Part shown: piece after piece, positions 48,221-57,700 of the stretch
How positions within the stretch are numbered: position 1 is the stretch's first letter
Layout: each line of letters begins with the position of its first letter
Source of the DNA: Actinosynnema sp040640215
Lineage (GTDB): Bacteria; Actinomycetota; Actinomycetes; Mycobacteriales; Pseudonocardiaceae
DNA: 64,000 nucleotides
Assembly (NCBI RefSeq): GCF_040640215.1
Contig: NZ_JBFABG010000001.1
Span: forward strand, 62,001 to 126,000
Reading direction: 5' to 3'
Notes under the pieces: generated by a model
Seen by the model: only the letters and a program-made list of their open reading frames with translations
Told to the model about the DNA's origin: nothing
Databases searched by the model: none
Translations under genes and position numbers: made by a program

Positions 48221-48903
48221 CGCGCCGCCACCGAATCCCACAACTGTTCGTACCAAGCCTTGTCCGCCGCCGGCGCAGCGGCCGGCCGCTCGTCTTCGGG
48301 TGTGCGCTGCGCGTCGCCGGGGAGCTGCACGACGTAGGGCGTCTCGCCGGGCCGCACGTAGTGCAGCCGGCGGCGCGCCTCCGCCTCCAGGTGCGCGGGG
48401 TCCGCCAGCTCGCGCTTGCGCTGTTCCAGTTGGCCGACCTCGGCGCGCAGCGTCTCCTGGGACGCCGTGACGCCGCGCAGCTCCTCGCGCTGGGCCAGGT
48501 AGGTCCGCAGCGGCACGGCGATGCTCAGCGCCAGCGCGCACACCACCATCGCCAGCAGGGCGGCCCGCCGGGTGCCGGTCATGCCGAACGCGCCGCCGGT
48601 GCCCTCCCGGGTCCGCGCCCGGGACTGGGGTCGCGCGGCCCGCGCCGCCCGCGCCGCCTGGGTGGCGCGCGCCTGCTCGGCCAGCCGCGCCGACCGGGCC
48701 GAGCGGGAACCGCGCCGCGACTCGCCCAGGCCGAACCGGACCTTGCCGCCGCCGCTCGTGCTCGCGGCCCGCGCGCCCGACCCGGCCGCGCGGTCCCCCT
48801 CGGTCCGGGAGGCCCGGGTGGACCGGGCCGCCCGGGAGCGGTCAGGGCGGGACCCCGACGCGGCCTTGCCGCCGCGCCGGGAGCCCCGTTCCCGATCCGC
48901 CAT
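48217..48903 (-). CDS. divIC: FtsB/DivIC family septum formation initiator
   Basis: 228 residues. A long cytoplasmic N terminus (about 1-110) is extremely rich in Arg, Ala, Ser and Gly, then one membrane segment (AALLAMVVCALALSIAVPL, about 113-131), a short coiled coil (AQREELRGVTASQETLRAEVGQLEQRKRELA is the heptad region) and the DivIC end ARRRLHYVRPGETPYVV. Part of the divisome FtsQLB-like complex. Its ATG shares one base with the eno stop (TGATG) and its stop overlaps the DUF501 start. Confidence 0.88.
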   Translation of the reverse strand: MADRERGSRRGGKAASGSRPDRSRAARSTRASRTEGDRAAGSGARAASTSGGGKVRFGLGESRRGSRSARSARLAEQARATQAARAARAARPQSRARTREGTGGAFGMTGTRRAALLAMVVCALALSIAVPLRTYLAQREELRGVTASQETLRAEVGQLEQRKRELADPAHLEAEARRRLHYVRPGETPYVVQLPGDAQRTPEDERPAAAPAADKAWYEQLWDSVAAR

Positions 48904-50189
48904 CAGCTTTCCGGCGTGTACCGCGGGAAGGCCAGGTCGCCCGCGTAGCGCGCCGCGTCGCCCAGGGCCTCCTCGATCCGGAGGAGCTGGTTGTACTTCG
49001 CGGTGCGCTCGCCGCGCGCGGGCGCACCGGTCTTGATCTGGCCCGCACCGGTCGCCACCGCCAGGTCGGCGATGGTGGTGTCCTCGGTCTCGCCGGACCG
49101 GTGCGACATCATCGACTTGTAGCCGTACGAGGTGGCCAGCGCGACCGCGTCCAGCGTCTCCGACAGCGTGCCGATCTGGTTGACCTTCACCAGCAGCGCG
49201 TTCGCCGCCCGGCGGGAGATGCCCTCCTCCAGCCGCTCCGGGTTGGTCACGAACAGGTCGTCGCCGACGATCTGCACCTTCTCGCCCAGCTCGGCGGTCA
49301 GCCGCACCCAGCCGTCCCAGTCGTCCTCGGACAGCGGGTCCTCGATGGACACCAGCGGGTAGTCCCGGACCAGCTCGGCGTAGTAGGCGGTCATCTGCTC
49401 GGCGCTGCGCTTCTGCTTCTCGAACGTGTACGCGCCGTCGTCGTGGAACTCGGTGGCGGCCACGTCCAGCGCCAGCGCGATCTGCCGGCCCGGCTGGTAG
49501 CCGGCCTTCTCGATCGCCAGCAGGATCAGGTCCAGCGCGTCGCGGTTGCTGGCCAGCGCGGGGGCGAACCCGCCCTCGTCGCCCAGCCCGGTGGACAGGC
49601 CCTTGGACTTCAGCACCGACTTGAGCGAGTGGTACACCTCCGCGCCCCAGCGCAGGGCCTCGCGGAAGGACTCCGCGCCGATCGGCGCGATCATGAACTC
49701 CTGGACGTCCACCTCGGTGTCGGCGTGCGCGCCGCCGTTGAGGATGTTCAGCATCGGCACCGGCAGCACGTGCGCGTTCGGCCCGCCGACGTACCGGAAC
49801 AGCTCCAGGCCGGAGGACGCCGCCGCCGCCTTCGCCACGGCCAGCGACACGCCGAGGATGGCGTTCGCGCCCAGCCGGGACTTGTCCGGCGTGCCGTCCA
49901 GGTCCACCAGCTTCTGGTCCACCACCCGCTGCTCGACGGCTTCGATGCCGACCAGTTCGGGACCGATCTCGTCGAGCACGGCGGTGACCGCCCGCTCGAC
50001 ACCCTTGCCCAGGTAGCGCTTGGGGTCGCCGTCGCGGAGCTCGACCGCCTCGTGCTCACCCGTCGACGCGCCGGACGGCACGGCGGCGCGCTCCAGCGTG
50101 CCGTCGTCCAACGCCACCTCCACCTCGACGGTGGGGTTGCCTCGCGAGTCCAGGATCTCGCGTGCGCCGACCTGCTCGATGACCGCCAC
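48903..50189 (-). CDS. eno: Enolase
   Basis: 428 residues. Interconverts 2-phosphoglycerate and phosphoenolpyruvate. Motifs: AREILDSRGNPTVEVEV, PSGASTGEHEAVELRDGD, MLNILNGGAHADTEVDVQEF, GLGDEGGFAPAL, SIEDPLSEDDWDGW, LVKVNQIGTLSET, and SHRSGETEDTTIADLAV, which together hold all metal and catalytic residues. GTG at 50189 with GAGGGAG 6 nt upstream is preferred over the in-frame start at 50204. Followed directly by divIC. Confidence 0.97.
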   Translation of the reverse strand: MAVIEQVGAREILDSRGNPTVEVEVALDDGTLERAAVPSGASTGEHEAVELRDGDPKRYLGKGVERAVTAVLDEIGPELVGIEAVEQRVVDQKLVDLDGTPDKSRLGANAILGVSLAVAKAAAASSGLELFRYVGGPNAHVLPVPMLNILNGGAHADTEVDVQEFMIAPIGAESFREALRWGAEVYHSLKSVLKSKGLSTGLGDEGGFAPALASNRDALDLILLAIEKAGYQPGRQIALALDVAATEFHDDGAYTFEKQKRSAEQMTAYYAELVRDYPLVSIEDPLSEDDWDGWVRLTAELGEKVQIVGDDLFVTNPERLEEGISRRAANALLVKVNQIGTLSETLDAVALATSYGYKSMMSHRSGETEDTTIADLAVATGAGQIKTGAPARGERTAKYNQLLRIEEALGDAARYAGDLAFPRYTPES

Positions 50190-50451
50190 GTGACGCTCCC
50201 TCATCAGACCATCTCTGTATCGGTGACGAGCCTAGTTGGTGCCGGCCCCCGAAGCCCTCGACCCCGTTGCGGAAGTCACCCGCGCCGGACCCCTTCGGCA
50301 CCCCACGACCCCGGTCGGACCCGGCGCGGGCACCTCGCCGCGAGGCGTGGCCGGGTCGCGCAACCGGGTGAGTGCCTGGTGTGGCACGCCTCGGGTGCCC
50401 GCGTCGGGGTCGAGGATGATCCCGGCATCCCCGGGCAGAGGAGGATCTGGC

Positions 50452-51159
50452 GTGGTTCACGTGGAGCGCGGCGGCGACGGGCCGCTCCTGGTCCTCCTGC
50501 ACGGCCTGGGCGGGACCGGCGAGGTGTGGCGGGGCGTGGCGGACCTGTGGCCGGGGTCGTGGCTGGCGGTGGACCTGCCGGGGCACGGCCGGTCGGCGGC
50601 GCTCGACCGGTACTCGTTCGGCGCGTTCGCGACGGCCGTCGCGAACGTCGTCCCGCCCGGACCGGTCGCGGTGCTCGGGCACTCGCTGGGCGGCGTGGTG
50701 GCGTTGACGCTGGCCAGCGGCTGGTTCGGGGTGGACGTCCGGTCGGTCGCCGGCGTGGGGGTGAAGGTGCGCTGGTCGGAGGAGGAGCTGGCCCGCGCCG
50801 CCGCGCTCGCCGCCAAACCCGCGCGGCTGTACCCGACGTCGGGAGAAGCCGCCGAGTGGGCGGCCAGGCTGGCCGGCGTGCCGGTGGCGCACGGCGTGAT
50901 CCGGACGCCGGCGGGCTGGCGCGCGGCCCTCGACCCGGCCGCGTTCGGGGTGGGCGCGCCGGACGTCGCCGGGCTGCTGTCGGTCGCGAAGGTGCCCGCG
51001 CTGCTGGCCACCGGCGGGGACGACCCGCTGGCCCGGCCGGAGGACCTGCTCGCCGCGCAACCGGGTGGAATGGTGCTGGCCGGCGTCGGGCACAACCCCC
51101 ACGTGGAGCAACCCGAGTCGATCAAGCCGGTGCTGGAGAGGTTGATCTCCGACTGGTGA
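50452..51159 (+). CDS. Alpha/beta hydrolase
   Basis: 235 residues from a GTG at 50452 with AGGAGGA 8 nt upstream. Motifs: LVLLHGLGGTGEVW (oxyanion HGLGG), DLPGHGRSA, nucleophile AVLGHSLGGVVAL (Ser in GHSLGG), Asp in GGDDPLARPED, His in GVGHNPHVEQPE. Small cytosolic esterase- or lyase-like hydrolase; substrate unknown. It is divergent from eno with 262 bp between, and 64 bp upstream of a TPR gene. It interrupts the order lpqU-eno known from mycobacteria. Confidence 0.87.
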   Translation: MVHVERGGDGPLLVLLHGLGGTGEVWRGVADLWPGSWLAVDLPGHGRSAALDRYSFGAFATAVANVVPPGPVAVLGHSLGGVVALTLASGWFGVDVRSVAGVGVKVRWSEEELARAAALAAKPARLYPTSGEAAEWAARLAGVPVAHGVIRTPAGWRAALDPAAFGVGAPDVAGLLSVAKVPALLATGGDDPLARPEDLLAAQPGGMVLAGVGHNPHVEQPESIKPVLERLISDW

Positions 51160-51223
51160 ACCGCCCCGTCATCCGGTCGGCTGCTGATGAACGGCCGGTC
51201 GCGGAGGTAGCGTTGATCGGACC

Positions 51224-51604
51224 ATGACCGACAGCACCTTCGAGGCGTTCCGCCGAGCCGAGGCGCTGCTCGCGGAACGCCGTCCGCTGGAGGCGCTGCG
51301 CGAGCTCCGAGCAGTGCTCGACGCCGAACCGGACCAGCCGAGCGTCCAGTTGCTCGCGGGCCGCGCCTACCTGGGCTCGGCCCAGCTCAAGCGCGCCGAA
51401 GAGGCGTTCCGCAAGGTCGTGGAGCTCGATCCCAGCGACTACTACGCCCGGTTCGCCCTGGGCCGCACGCTGCAACGGCAGAGCCGGTTGCCCGAGGCGC
51501 TGGCGCAGTTGCGGATGGCGGCGGCGATGAACCCGACGCCCGAGTACCAGGAGGCGGTGGGCGAGGTCAGCGCCCGGCTGGCGGTGGAACGCGACCGGCC
51601 GTAG
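51224..51604 (+). CDS. Tetratricopeptide repeat protein
   Basis: 126 residues with about three TPR units: AEALLAERRPLEALRELRAVLDAEPDQP, LLAGRAYLGSAQLKRAEEAF then VVELDPSDYYARFALGRTLQRQSRLPEAL. A scaffold for protein contacts; partner unknown. ATG at 51224. It converges on a lytic transglycosylase gene 24 bp away, with no obvious terminator between. Confidence 0.85.
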   Translation: MTDSTFEAFRRAEALLAERRPLEALRELRAVLDAEPDQPSVQLLAGRAYLGSAQLKRAEEAFRKVVELDPSDYYARFALGRTLQRQSRLPEALAQLRMAAAMNPTPEYQEAVGEVSARLAVERDRP

Positions 51605-51628
51605 CGCGCCGGCGTGCCCCGCTCGGGT

Positions 51629-52468
51629 CTAGCCCTGGCTGGCGCGGGCGAAGGCGTCCGCGCCGCTGTACACGTTCTGGCCGTACTCGACGGAGCGGTT
51701 GTACGCCAGCACGGCCTCCCACCAGCCCTCGCCGGTGGCCAGGTCGCGCCCCTCCGAGCACAGGTACCGGGCCGCCGCGAGCGCCGCGTCGTCGATGTTC
51801 TGCGGGTCGGGCGGGTTGCCGTCGCCGTTGGCGCGGACCGCGAACCGGGCCCACGTGGTCGGGATGAACTGCATGGGGCCGACCGCGCGGTCCCACGTGG
51901 TGTCCTGGTCCAGGACACCGCCGTCGGTGTCCTGGATGGCCTTCACGCCCGGACTGCCGTCCAGCGGGATGCCGATGATCGGCTTGGACGGCCGCCCGTC
52001 CTCGCCCAGCCGCAGGCCGCCGATGGTGCCGTGGTGCGACTCGACGCGCCCGATGCCCGCCAGCGTCGCCCACGAGATGCGGCACGAGGGCTGGTCGGAC
52101 CGCATGATCAGGTCGGCGGTGGCGTACGCGCGCAGGGCCCGCGCCGGGACGTCGATCTTCGACGACAGCCCCACCGCCCAAACGGTGAGCGGCTCGGCCG
52201 CCGTGGTCTCCCGGGTCACCGACGCCTGCGGCGGCACGGGACCCGCCGAGCCGGGCACGGCGGAGCCGGGTTCGACCTGCTGGAAGGGCACCGGGAACGG
52301 CGGGTCGGTGGCCTGCACCTCGCGGCGGTTGACCACGCTCAGCGCCCACGCGCCGCCGGCGACCACCGCGAGCAGGAGCGCGACCAGGGCGAGACGGCCG
52401 ACGAGGTTGCCGACGCGCCCGCGCGGAGGCGGGGTCGGTGTCGTTTTCTCTGTCGGCGGGACGACCAC
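51629..52468 (-). CDS. Lytic transglycosylase (LpqU-like)
   Basis: 279 residues. One N-terminal membrane segment (LALVALLLAVVAGGAWAL, about 25-42), no lipobox. MltB-like catalytic domain at about 125-275: WATLAGIGRVESHHGTIGG (catalytic Glu in RVESHH), WDRAVGPMQFIPTTWARFAV, NIDDAALAAARYLCSEG. By position near eno and mazG it matches mycobacterial lpqU, and it is a paralogue of the gene at 46226 without its Thr-rich tail. The GTG at 52468 is probably leaderless: a TAGCCT -10 box sits 7 nt upstream. Confidence 0.87.
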   Translation of the reverse strand: MVVPPTEKTTPTPPPRGRVGNLVGRLALVALLLAVVAGGAWALSVVNRREVQATDPPFPVPFQQVEPGSAVPGSAGPVPPQASVTRETTAAEPLTVWAVGLSSKIDVPARALRAYATADLIMRSDQPSCRISWATLAGIGRVESHHGTIGGLRLGEDGRPSKPIIGIPLDGSPGVKAIQDTDGGVLDQDTTWDRAVGPMQFIPTTWARFAVRANGDGNPPDPQNIDDAALAAARYLCSEGRDLATGEGWWEAVLAYNRSVEYGQNVYSGADAFARASQG

Positions 52469-52475
52469 GGGACCC

Positions 52476-52481
52476 AGGCTA
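52476..52481 (-). promoter_or_regulatory. -10 box TAGCCT for the LpqU-like gene
   Basis: TAGCCT ends 7 nt before the GTG start, placing the transcript 5' end at or next to the start codon, which is the arrangement of leaderless actinobacterial genes. No ribosome site is present. Confidence 0.5.
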
Positions 52482-52741
52482 CGTGCTCACCGCCGAAACA
52501 ATCCGGAGTAGACGACAACCAGACCTGAACCCGCAGGCCAAGCGACATGTCAGCACCTTCTGGCGGGCCTGTTCCCACTCACCGGCATCAACCCTCCGTG
52601 AACACGGTGTGACAAAAAGCAACGACTCCCGATATCCACAAAGGACACAACTGCACCGCTGCCACCGCCCGCCTGACGGATGTCGCGATCCGTGGGGTGC
52701 CTGTCGTTGACGCCACGCACGGCCTGCCCAACGCTTGAGCC

Positions 52742-53719
52742 GTGGAACGAAGACGCGTCGGGTTCGTGATCTACGAGGGCTTCCAGTCGCTCGACCTGGT
52801 TGGCCCGTACGAGGTCTTCCAGCAGGCCGGCCGGCTGACCGGCGACTACGAAGTGGTCGTGGTCGCCCCCGAGGCGGGCCTGGTCGGGTCGCGCAGCGGG
52901 CTGCCGGTGCACGCCTCGCACGGCGTCGCCGACGTGCCGCCGAACGGCGTCGACACCATCGTGGTCGCCGGCGGGCGGGGCGTCGACCAGGCCGTGGGCA
53001 ACACCGCGCTGACCGGGTGGCTCAGCGCCACCGCCGCACACGCCCGGCGGGTCGCGTCCGTGTGCAGCGGCGCGTTCCTGCTGGCCGAGGTCGGCCTGCT
53101 GGACGGCCGCCGGGCCACCACGCACTGGGGCCGCGCGCGGGAGCTCGCCGAACGGCACCCGGCCGTGCACGTCGACGCGGACCCGATCTTCATCCGGGAC
53201 GGCCGGGTCTGGACGTCGGCCGGGGTCACCGCCGGCATGGACCTCGCGCTCGCCCTGGTGGAGGACGACCACGGCCGCCAGGTCGCGCACGAGGTGGCCC
53301 GCCAACTGGTGATGTACCTGCGCCGGCCGGGCGGCCAGGCCCAGTTCAGCGCCGCCCTGAGCGCGAACCCGCCGGCCACCGACCCGGTGCGCGCGGCGGT
53401 GGCCGCCATCCACGCGAACCCCGGCGGCCGGCACGCGCTCGACGACCTGGCCCGGCACGCCCGGCTGAGCCCCCGCCACCTGCAACGCCGGTTCACCGCC
53501 GAGCTCGGCACCCCGCCCGCGACCTACGTGCAACGGGTGCACCTGGAGGCCGCGCAACGCGCGCTCGCGGAGAGCGGCGACCCGCTCGACGCGGTCGCCC
53601 ACCGCTGCGGGTTCGGCACCGCCGAGACCATGCGCCGCGCGTTCCACCGCAACCTGGGCGTCGCGCCCTCGGACTACCGCGAGCGGTTCCGCTCATCCGC
53701 CGTCGAGAAGGACTCATGA
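52742..53719 (+). CDS. GlxA-type AraC regulator with DJ-1/PfpI domain
   Basis: 325 residues. N-terminal DJ-1/PfpI-like (class I glutamine amidotransferase-like) domain (about 5-185) with RRVGFVIYEGFQSLDLVGPYEVF and the elbow ASVCSGAFLLAEVG; C-terminal AraC double helix-turn-helix (about 225-320): ALDDLARHARLSPRHLQRRF and PLDAVAHRCGFGTAETMRRAF. Typical activator of catabolic genes sensing small metabolites. A GTG at 52742 starts it. The next gene, a stand-alone DJ-1/PfpI protein, begins at its stop (ATGA), so the pair is an operon. Confidence 0.9.
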   Translation: MERRRVGFVIYEGFQSLDLVGPYEVFQQAGRLTGDYEVVVVAPEAGLVGSRSGLPVHASHGVADVPPNGVDTIVVAGGRGVDQAVGNTALTGWLSATAAHARRVASVCSGAFLLAEVGLLDGRRATTHWGRARELAERHPAVHVDADPIFIRDGRVWTSAGVTAGMDLALALVEDDHGRQVAHEVARQLVMYLRRPGGQAQFSAALSANPPATDPVRAAVAAIHANPGGRHALDDLARHARLSPRHLQRRFTAELGTPPATYVQRVHLEAAQRALAESGDPLDAVAHRCGFGTAETMRRAFHRNLGVAPSDYRERFRSSAVEKDS

Positions 53720-54384
53720 CCACCTACGGACTGCTGATCTTCGACCGCGCCGAGGAACTCGACTTCGTCGGACCGTGGGAGGTGTTCACCGCCTCCGCCG
53801 CGCTGCGCGCGCGGGACGGCACCGCGCCACGGGACACCGCCGTGCTCCTCGCGGAGGACACCGGCCCGGTCCGGTGCGCCAAGGGCATGAGGGTGCTGCC
53901 GGACCACCCGCTGGACGACCACCCGCCGCTGGACGTGCTGCTGGTACCCGGTGGCGCGGGTGCGCGGCTGACCGAACCGGGCAACCCGGTGGTCACCGGG
54001 TGGATCGCGAAGACGTCGGCGCGCGCGACGTGGACGGTCGGCGTGTGCACCGGGGCGTTCCTGCTGCACGCCGCCGGCCCGGCGCGCGGACGCCGGGTGG
54101 CCACGCACCGGGACCACGAGGACGAGCTGGCCGCGCTCGGGGACGTGACCGTGGTCCGGAACGCCCGGTACGTGGTGGACGGCGACCTGCTCACCAGCCA
54201 GGGCGTGTCCGCCGGGATCGACTGCGCGCTGTGGCTGGTCGGCCGGCTGCACGGCCGCGACCACGCGCGGGCGGTGCGCGACGCGATCCAGTACGAGCCC
54301 GCCCCGCCGTACCTCGCCGACGAGCCGCTGCCGGCGGTCCAGGTCGTGGACGTCGTCGGCCGGACACCACCGACGACGTCCTGA
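53716..54384 (+). CDS. DJ-1/PfpI family protein (isonitrile hydratase-like)
   Basis: 222 residues. DJ-1/PfpI fold with YGLLIFDRAEELDFVGPWEVF, DVLLVPGGAGARL and nucleophile elbow VGVCTGAFLLHAAG (Cys in VCTGA), then GRRVATHRDHEDEL. The context matches isonitrile hydratases and related DJ-1 enzymes, but substrate cannot be assigned. Translationally coupled to the GlxA-type regulator by ATGA. Followed by a 10-bp terminator stem. Confidence 0.87.
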   Translation: MTTYGLLIFDRAEELDFVGPWEVFTASAALRARDGTAPRDTAVLLAEDTGPVRCAKGMRVLPDHPLDDHPPLDVLLVPGGAGARLTEPGNPVVTGWIAKTSARATWTVGVCTGAFLLHAAGPARGRRVATHRDHEDELAALGDVTVVRNARYVVDGDLLTSQGVSAGIDCALWLVGRLHGRDHARAVRDAIQYEPAPPYLADEPLPAVQVVDVVGRTPPTTS

Positions 54385-54389
54385 TGACG

Positions 54390-54420
54390 GCGACGACGGT
54401 TCGAGGGGTGCCGTCGTCGC
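54390..54420 (+). terminator. Terminator after the DJ-1/PfpI gene
   Basis: Perfect 10-bp stem GCGACGACGG/CCGTCGTCGC with an 11-nt loop, 5 bp after the stop codon. Confidence 0.7.
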
Positions 54421-54630
54421 GGGCGGAGCCGTCCATCCTTTGTGGACTTCCCGGGCTTCGCCGGGCGGTCACCTCCACGCACCCCTGCCGCAACGGCGGC
54501 GCGCCCTCGTCCGGCGGCTGACCGAACGTCACCACCAGGACCAGCGCGCCACCCACGGCCACCGCCGGCAGGTCGAGCACGCCGTCACGCACCCACGGCC
54601 ACCGCGTGGCGGTTCACGACGACCCGCAGA

Positions 54631-54675
54631 ACCCCCGACCCGATTCCGCGTGCCACCTGTGACCGGGTCGGGGGT
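54631..54675 (-). terminator. Terminator after the tricorn-like protease gene
   Basis: Perfect 12-bp stem ACCCCCGACCCG/CGGGTCGGGGGT with a 21-nt loop, 41 bp beyond the minus-strand stop codon. Confidence 0.65.
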
Positions 54676-54715
54676 GTCGGTCGCGACCACCGCCGTGCCG
54701 CACGGACAGGGGAAA

Positions 54716-57700
54716 TCAGCCGAGGGGCGGGATCGCCGGCGGGGTGAACGCCGGCCGCCCCTCCAGCGACTCCAGCGCCATCCGCACGGCCGTCTCCAAC
54801 TGCGGGTCCCGGCCCGCCACGCGGTCCTGCGGCGTCATCACCACCTCGACGTCCGGGTCGACGCCGTGGTTCTCCACGCCCCACCCGTGCCGCGCGAACC
54901 ACAGCGCGTACCGGGGCTGGGTCACCACCGTCCCGTCCACCAGGTCGAACTGGAAGTCGATGCCGACCACACCGCCCCACGTGCGGGTGCCGACCACCGG
55001 CCCGATGCCCATCTCCTTGATGGCCACGTTCACGATGTCGCCGTCCGACCCGGCGAACTCGTCCGCGATCGCCACCACGGGCCCGCGCGGCGCGTCCTGC
55101 GGGTAGCTCTCGTAGGTCGAGTAGCCGCGCGCGACCTGCCACCCGATGATCTTGCGCGCCAGCTTCTCCACCACGAGCTGCGACGTGTGCCCGCCGCCGT
55201 TCTCCCGCACGTCCAGCACCACGGCGTCGCGCGCGAGCTCCACCCGCAGGTCGCGGTGCAACTGCGCCCACCCGTTGCCCATCATGTCCGGCACGTGCAG
55301 GTAGCCCACGCGCCCGCCGGACAGCTCGTGCGTCCGCGCCCGCCGGTCGGCCACCCACGCGTGGTAGCGCAACGGCTCGTCGTCCTCCAGCGGGACGACC
55401 ACCACCCGGCGGGGCTCGCCGCCGCCACCGGGGCGCACGGTCAGCTCCACCGGCTTGCCGGCCGTGCCGACCAGCAGCGGCGCGGGCCCGGTCAGCTCGT
55501 CGACCCGACGGCCGTCCACGGCCACGATCGCGTCGCCCGCGCGCACCGCCACCCCCGGCGCGGCCAGCGGCGACCGCGCGTCCGGGTCGGACGTCTCGCC
55601 CGGGATCACCCGCGCCACCCGCCACGCGCCCGACTCGTCGCGCGCCAGGTCCGCGCCGAGCAGGCCGATCGGGTGACCCGGCGCACCGGGAGCCGGCACG
55701 ACGTAGGCGTGCGAGGTGCCCAGCTCGCCCTGCACCTCCCAGAGCAGGTCGACCAGGTCCGAGTACGCGCCCAGCCGGTCCACCAGCGGCCGGTACCGGT
55801 CCAGCACGCCCGACCAGTCCACGCCGCCCATGTCCGCGCGCCAGAACAGGTCCCGCATCAGCCGGCCCGCCTCGGCGTAGGACTGCCGCCACTCGGCGGC
55901 CCGGTCCACCACGACCCGGACCCGGGACAGGTCCACGTCCACCGAGTCGGAGTCCTCCGCGTCGACCTTCCGGTCGGCGGGCACCACCCGCAGGTCGCCG
56001 CCGTCTTGGAGGACGATCCGCTGGCCGTCGCCGGTCACCTCGTACGCGTCCACCCCGTCCACCAGCACCTCGGTCCGGCACCTGGTGAGGTCGAAGCGCT
56101 CCAGGACCGCTCGCGGCGGACGCGCCGACGGCGTCGCCAGGTTGTCGCCCAGGACCCCGCGCAGCGGGCTGCGCAGCCAGAGCAGGCCGCCCTTCGCGGT
56201 GGTCAGACCCGCGTAGCCCGCTGCGGCCACCGGCACCGGGACCACCCGGTCCGCCAGGCCGTCCAGGTCCACGACGGTGATCGGGTTCTCGTCGTCCTTG
56301 TCCTTGTCCTTGTCGTCGTCGCCCACCGGGCGGCCGAGCCGGAGCGGGTCGAACGGCGACGGCGTGGTCGCCGCGAGCGGCAGCAGGAACGGCCGGCAGC
56401 CGGTCGGGAACGACAGGTCGAACACGTGCGCGTCGTACACCGGGTCGAACGTCCGCAGGGAGAGGAACGCCAGGTAGCGCCCGTCCTCGGTGAACGCCGG
56501 CGAGTAGTCGGCGAAGCGCAGCGGCGTCACGTCGACCACGGACAGGTCGGTGGTGTTGGTCATCTTGATGTGCCGCAGCGGACCCGGCCCCGGGTGCGAC
56601 CACGCCAGCCAGTTCGAGTCGGCCGAGAAGGCCAGGTCGGTGACGTGCGGGTCGGCCTCCCGGACCACCTCGCGGACCTCGCCGGACTCCACCTCGACCA
56701 GCAGGAGGCGGCCGTGGTGCGTGGCGACCGCGAGCCGCCGGCCGTCCGGCGACGGGACCAGTTCGAGCACCCGGCCGAGCTTGCCGACCGCGACCCGGCG
56801 CGGCGCGTCGCCCGGCACGACCCCGCCGGCGGGCGCGAACTCCAGCCCCTCCTCGCCCTCGGCGTCGGTCACCCAGACCACGCCGTCACCCACGACCCGG
56901 GGCAGCCGGGCCCGCACGCCGGGCGTCTCGGCGAGCGCCCGCGCCGGCCCGTCCCGGTGGGTCACCCAGTGCACGGTCCCGCGCACCTCGACCACGCCGG
57001 CCCGGCCCGTCCGGTCCGGGTGGAAGTCGTCGGGGCGGGAGCTCACCGGCCGGGGCCGCGCCGCCGTGCGCGGACCGCCCAGCACGACGTCGAGCCGACG
57101 CGGTCGGGCGTCGAGCGAGTCGAGCAGCCAGAGGTCGCCGGCGTGCTGGTAGACCACCCGGGAGCCGTCGGTGGTCGCGGCGCGGGCGAAGAACTCCTGC
57201 TCGGTGTGCCGGCGCAGGTCGGACCCGTCGGGCAGGCAGGAGTAGACGCTCCCCACGCCCTCGTGGTCGGACAGGAACGCGATCCGGCCGGAGACCCACA
57301 TCGGCGCGTGCAGGGAGGAGGTCAGTCCGGGCAGGATGCGGGTGAACTCGCGGTCGCCGGTCGTGTCGACCCACAGCCGACCGGCCGACCCGCCCCGGTA
57401 GCGCTTCCAGTAGGCGGGGTCCTTGCCGTACGCGGAGGTCACGACGACCTCGTTCGACGGGCCGTGCGCGACGTCGCCGACCCAGCCGTAGGGCAGGCGG
57501 CGCGGCGGCCCGCCGTCGGTCGGGACGGCGTGCGCCCACCGCCGGTTGCGGGTCGCCTCGCCGGCGGTGGTGACGGCGACGACCTCGCCGGCGGGCGTCC
57601 AGCCCCGGACGCCGGTGGACGCGCTGCCCCAGAAGGTCAGCCGGGTCGACTCCCCGCCGGCGACGGGGGCGACGTGCACTTCGGGCGCGCCGTCCCGGCG

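Larger units (their letters stand above)
54385..54715. other. 331-bp intergenic region between convergent genes
   Basis: It contains the two terminators listed at 54390 and 54631 and no gene I can support. A minus-strand frame from a GTG at 54592 opens with a plausible membrane segment (VAVGGALVLVVTFG) and good codon bias for about 40 codons, then degrades; it may be a gene remnant. Confidence 0.5.

Noticed and set aside
54400..54592. Possible minus-strand membrane-protein remnant starting at GTG 54592
   Set aside because: About 40 codons look coding, but bias is then lost and the frame runs into the DJ-1 gene antisense; no parent family could be named.
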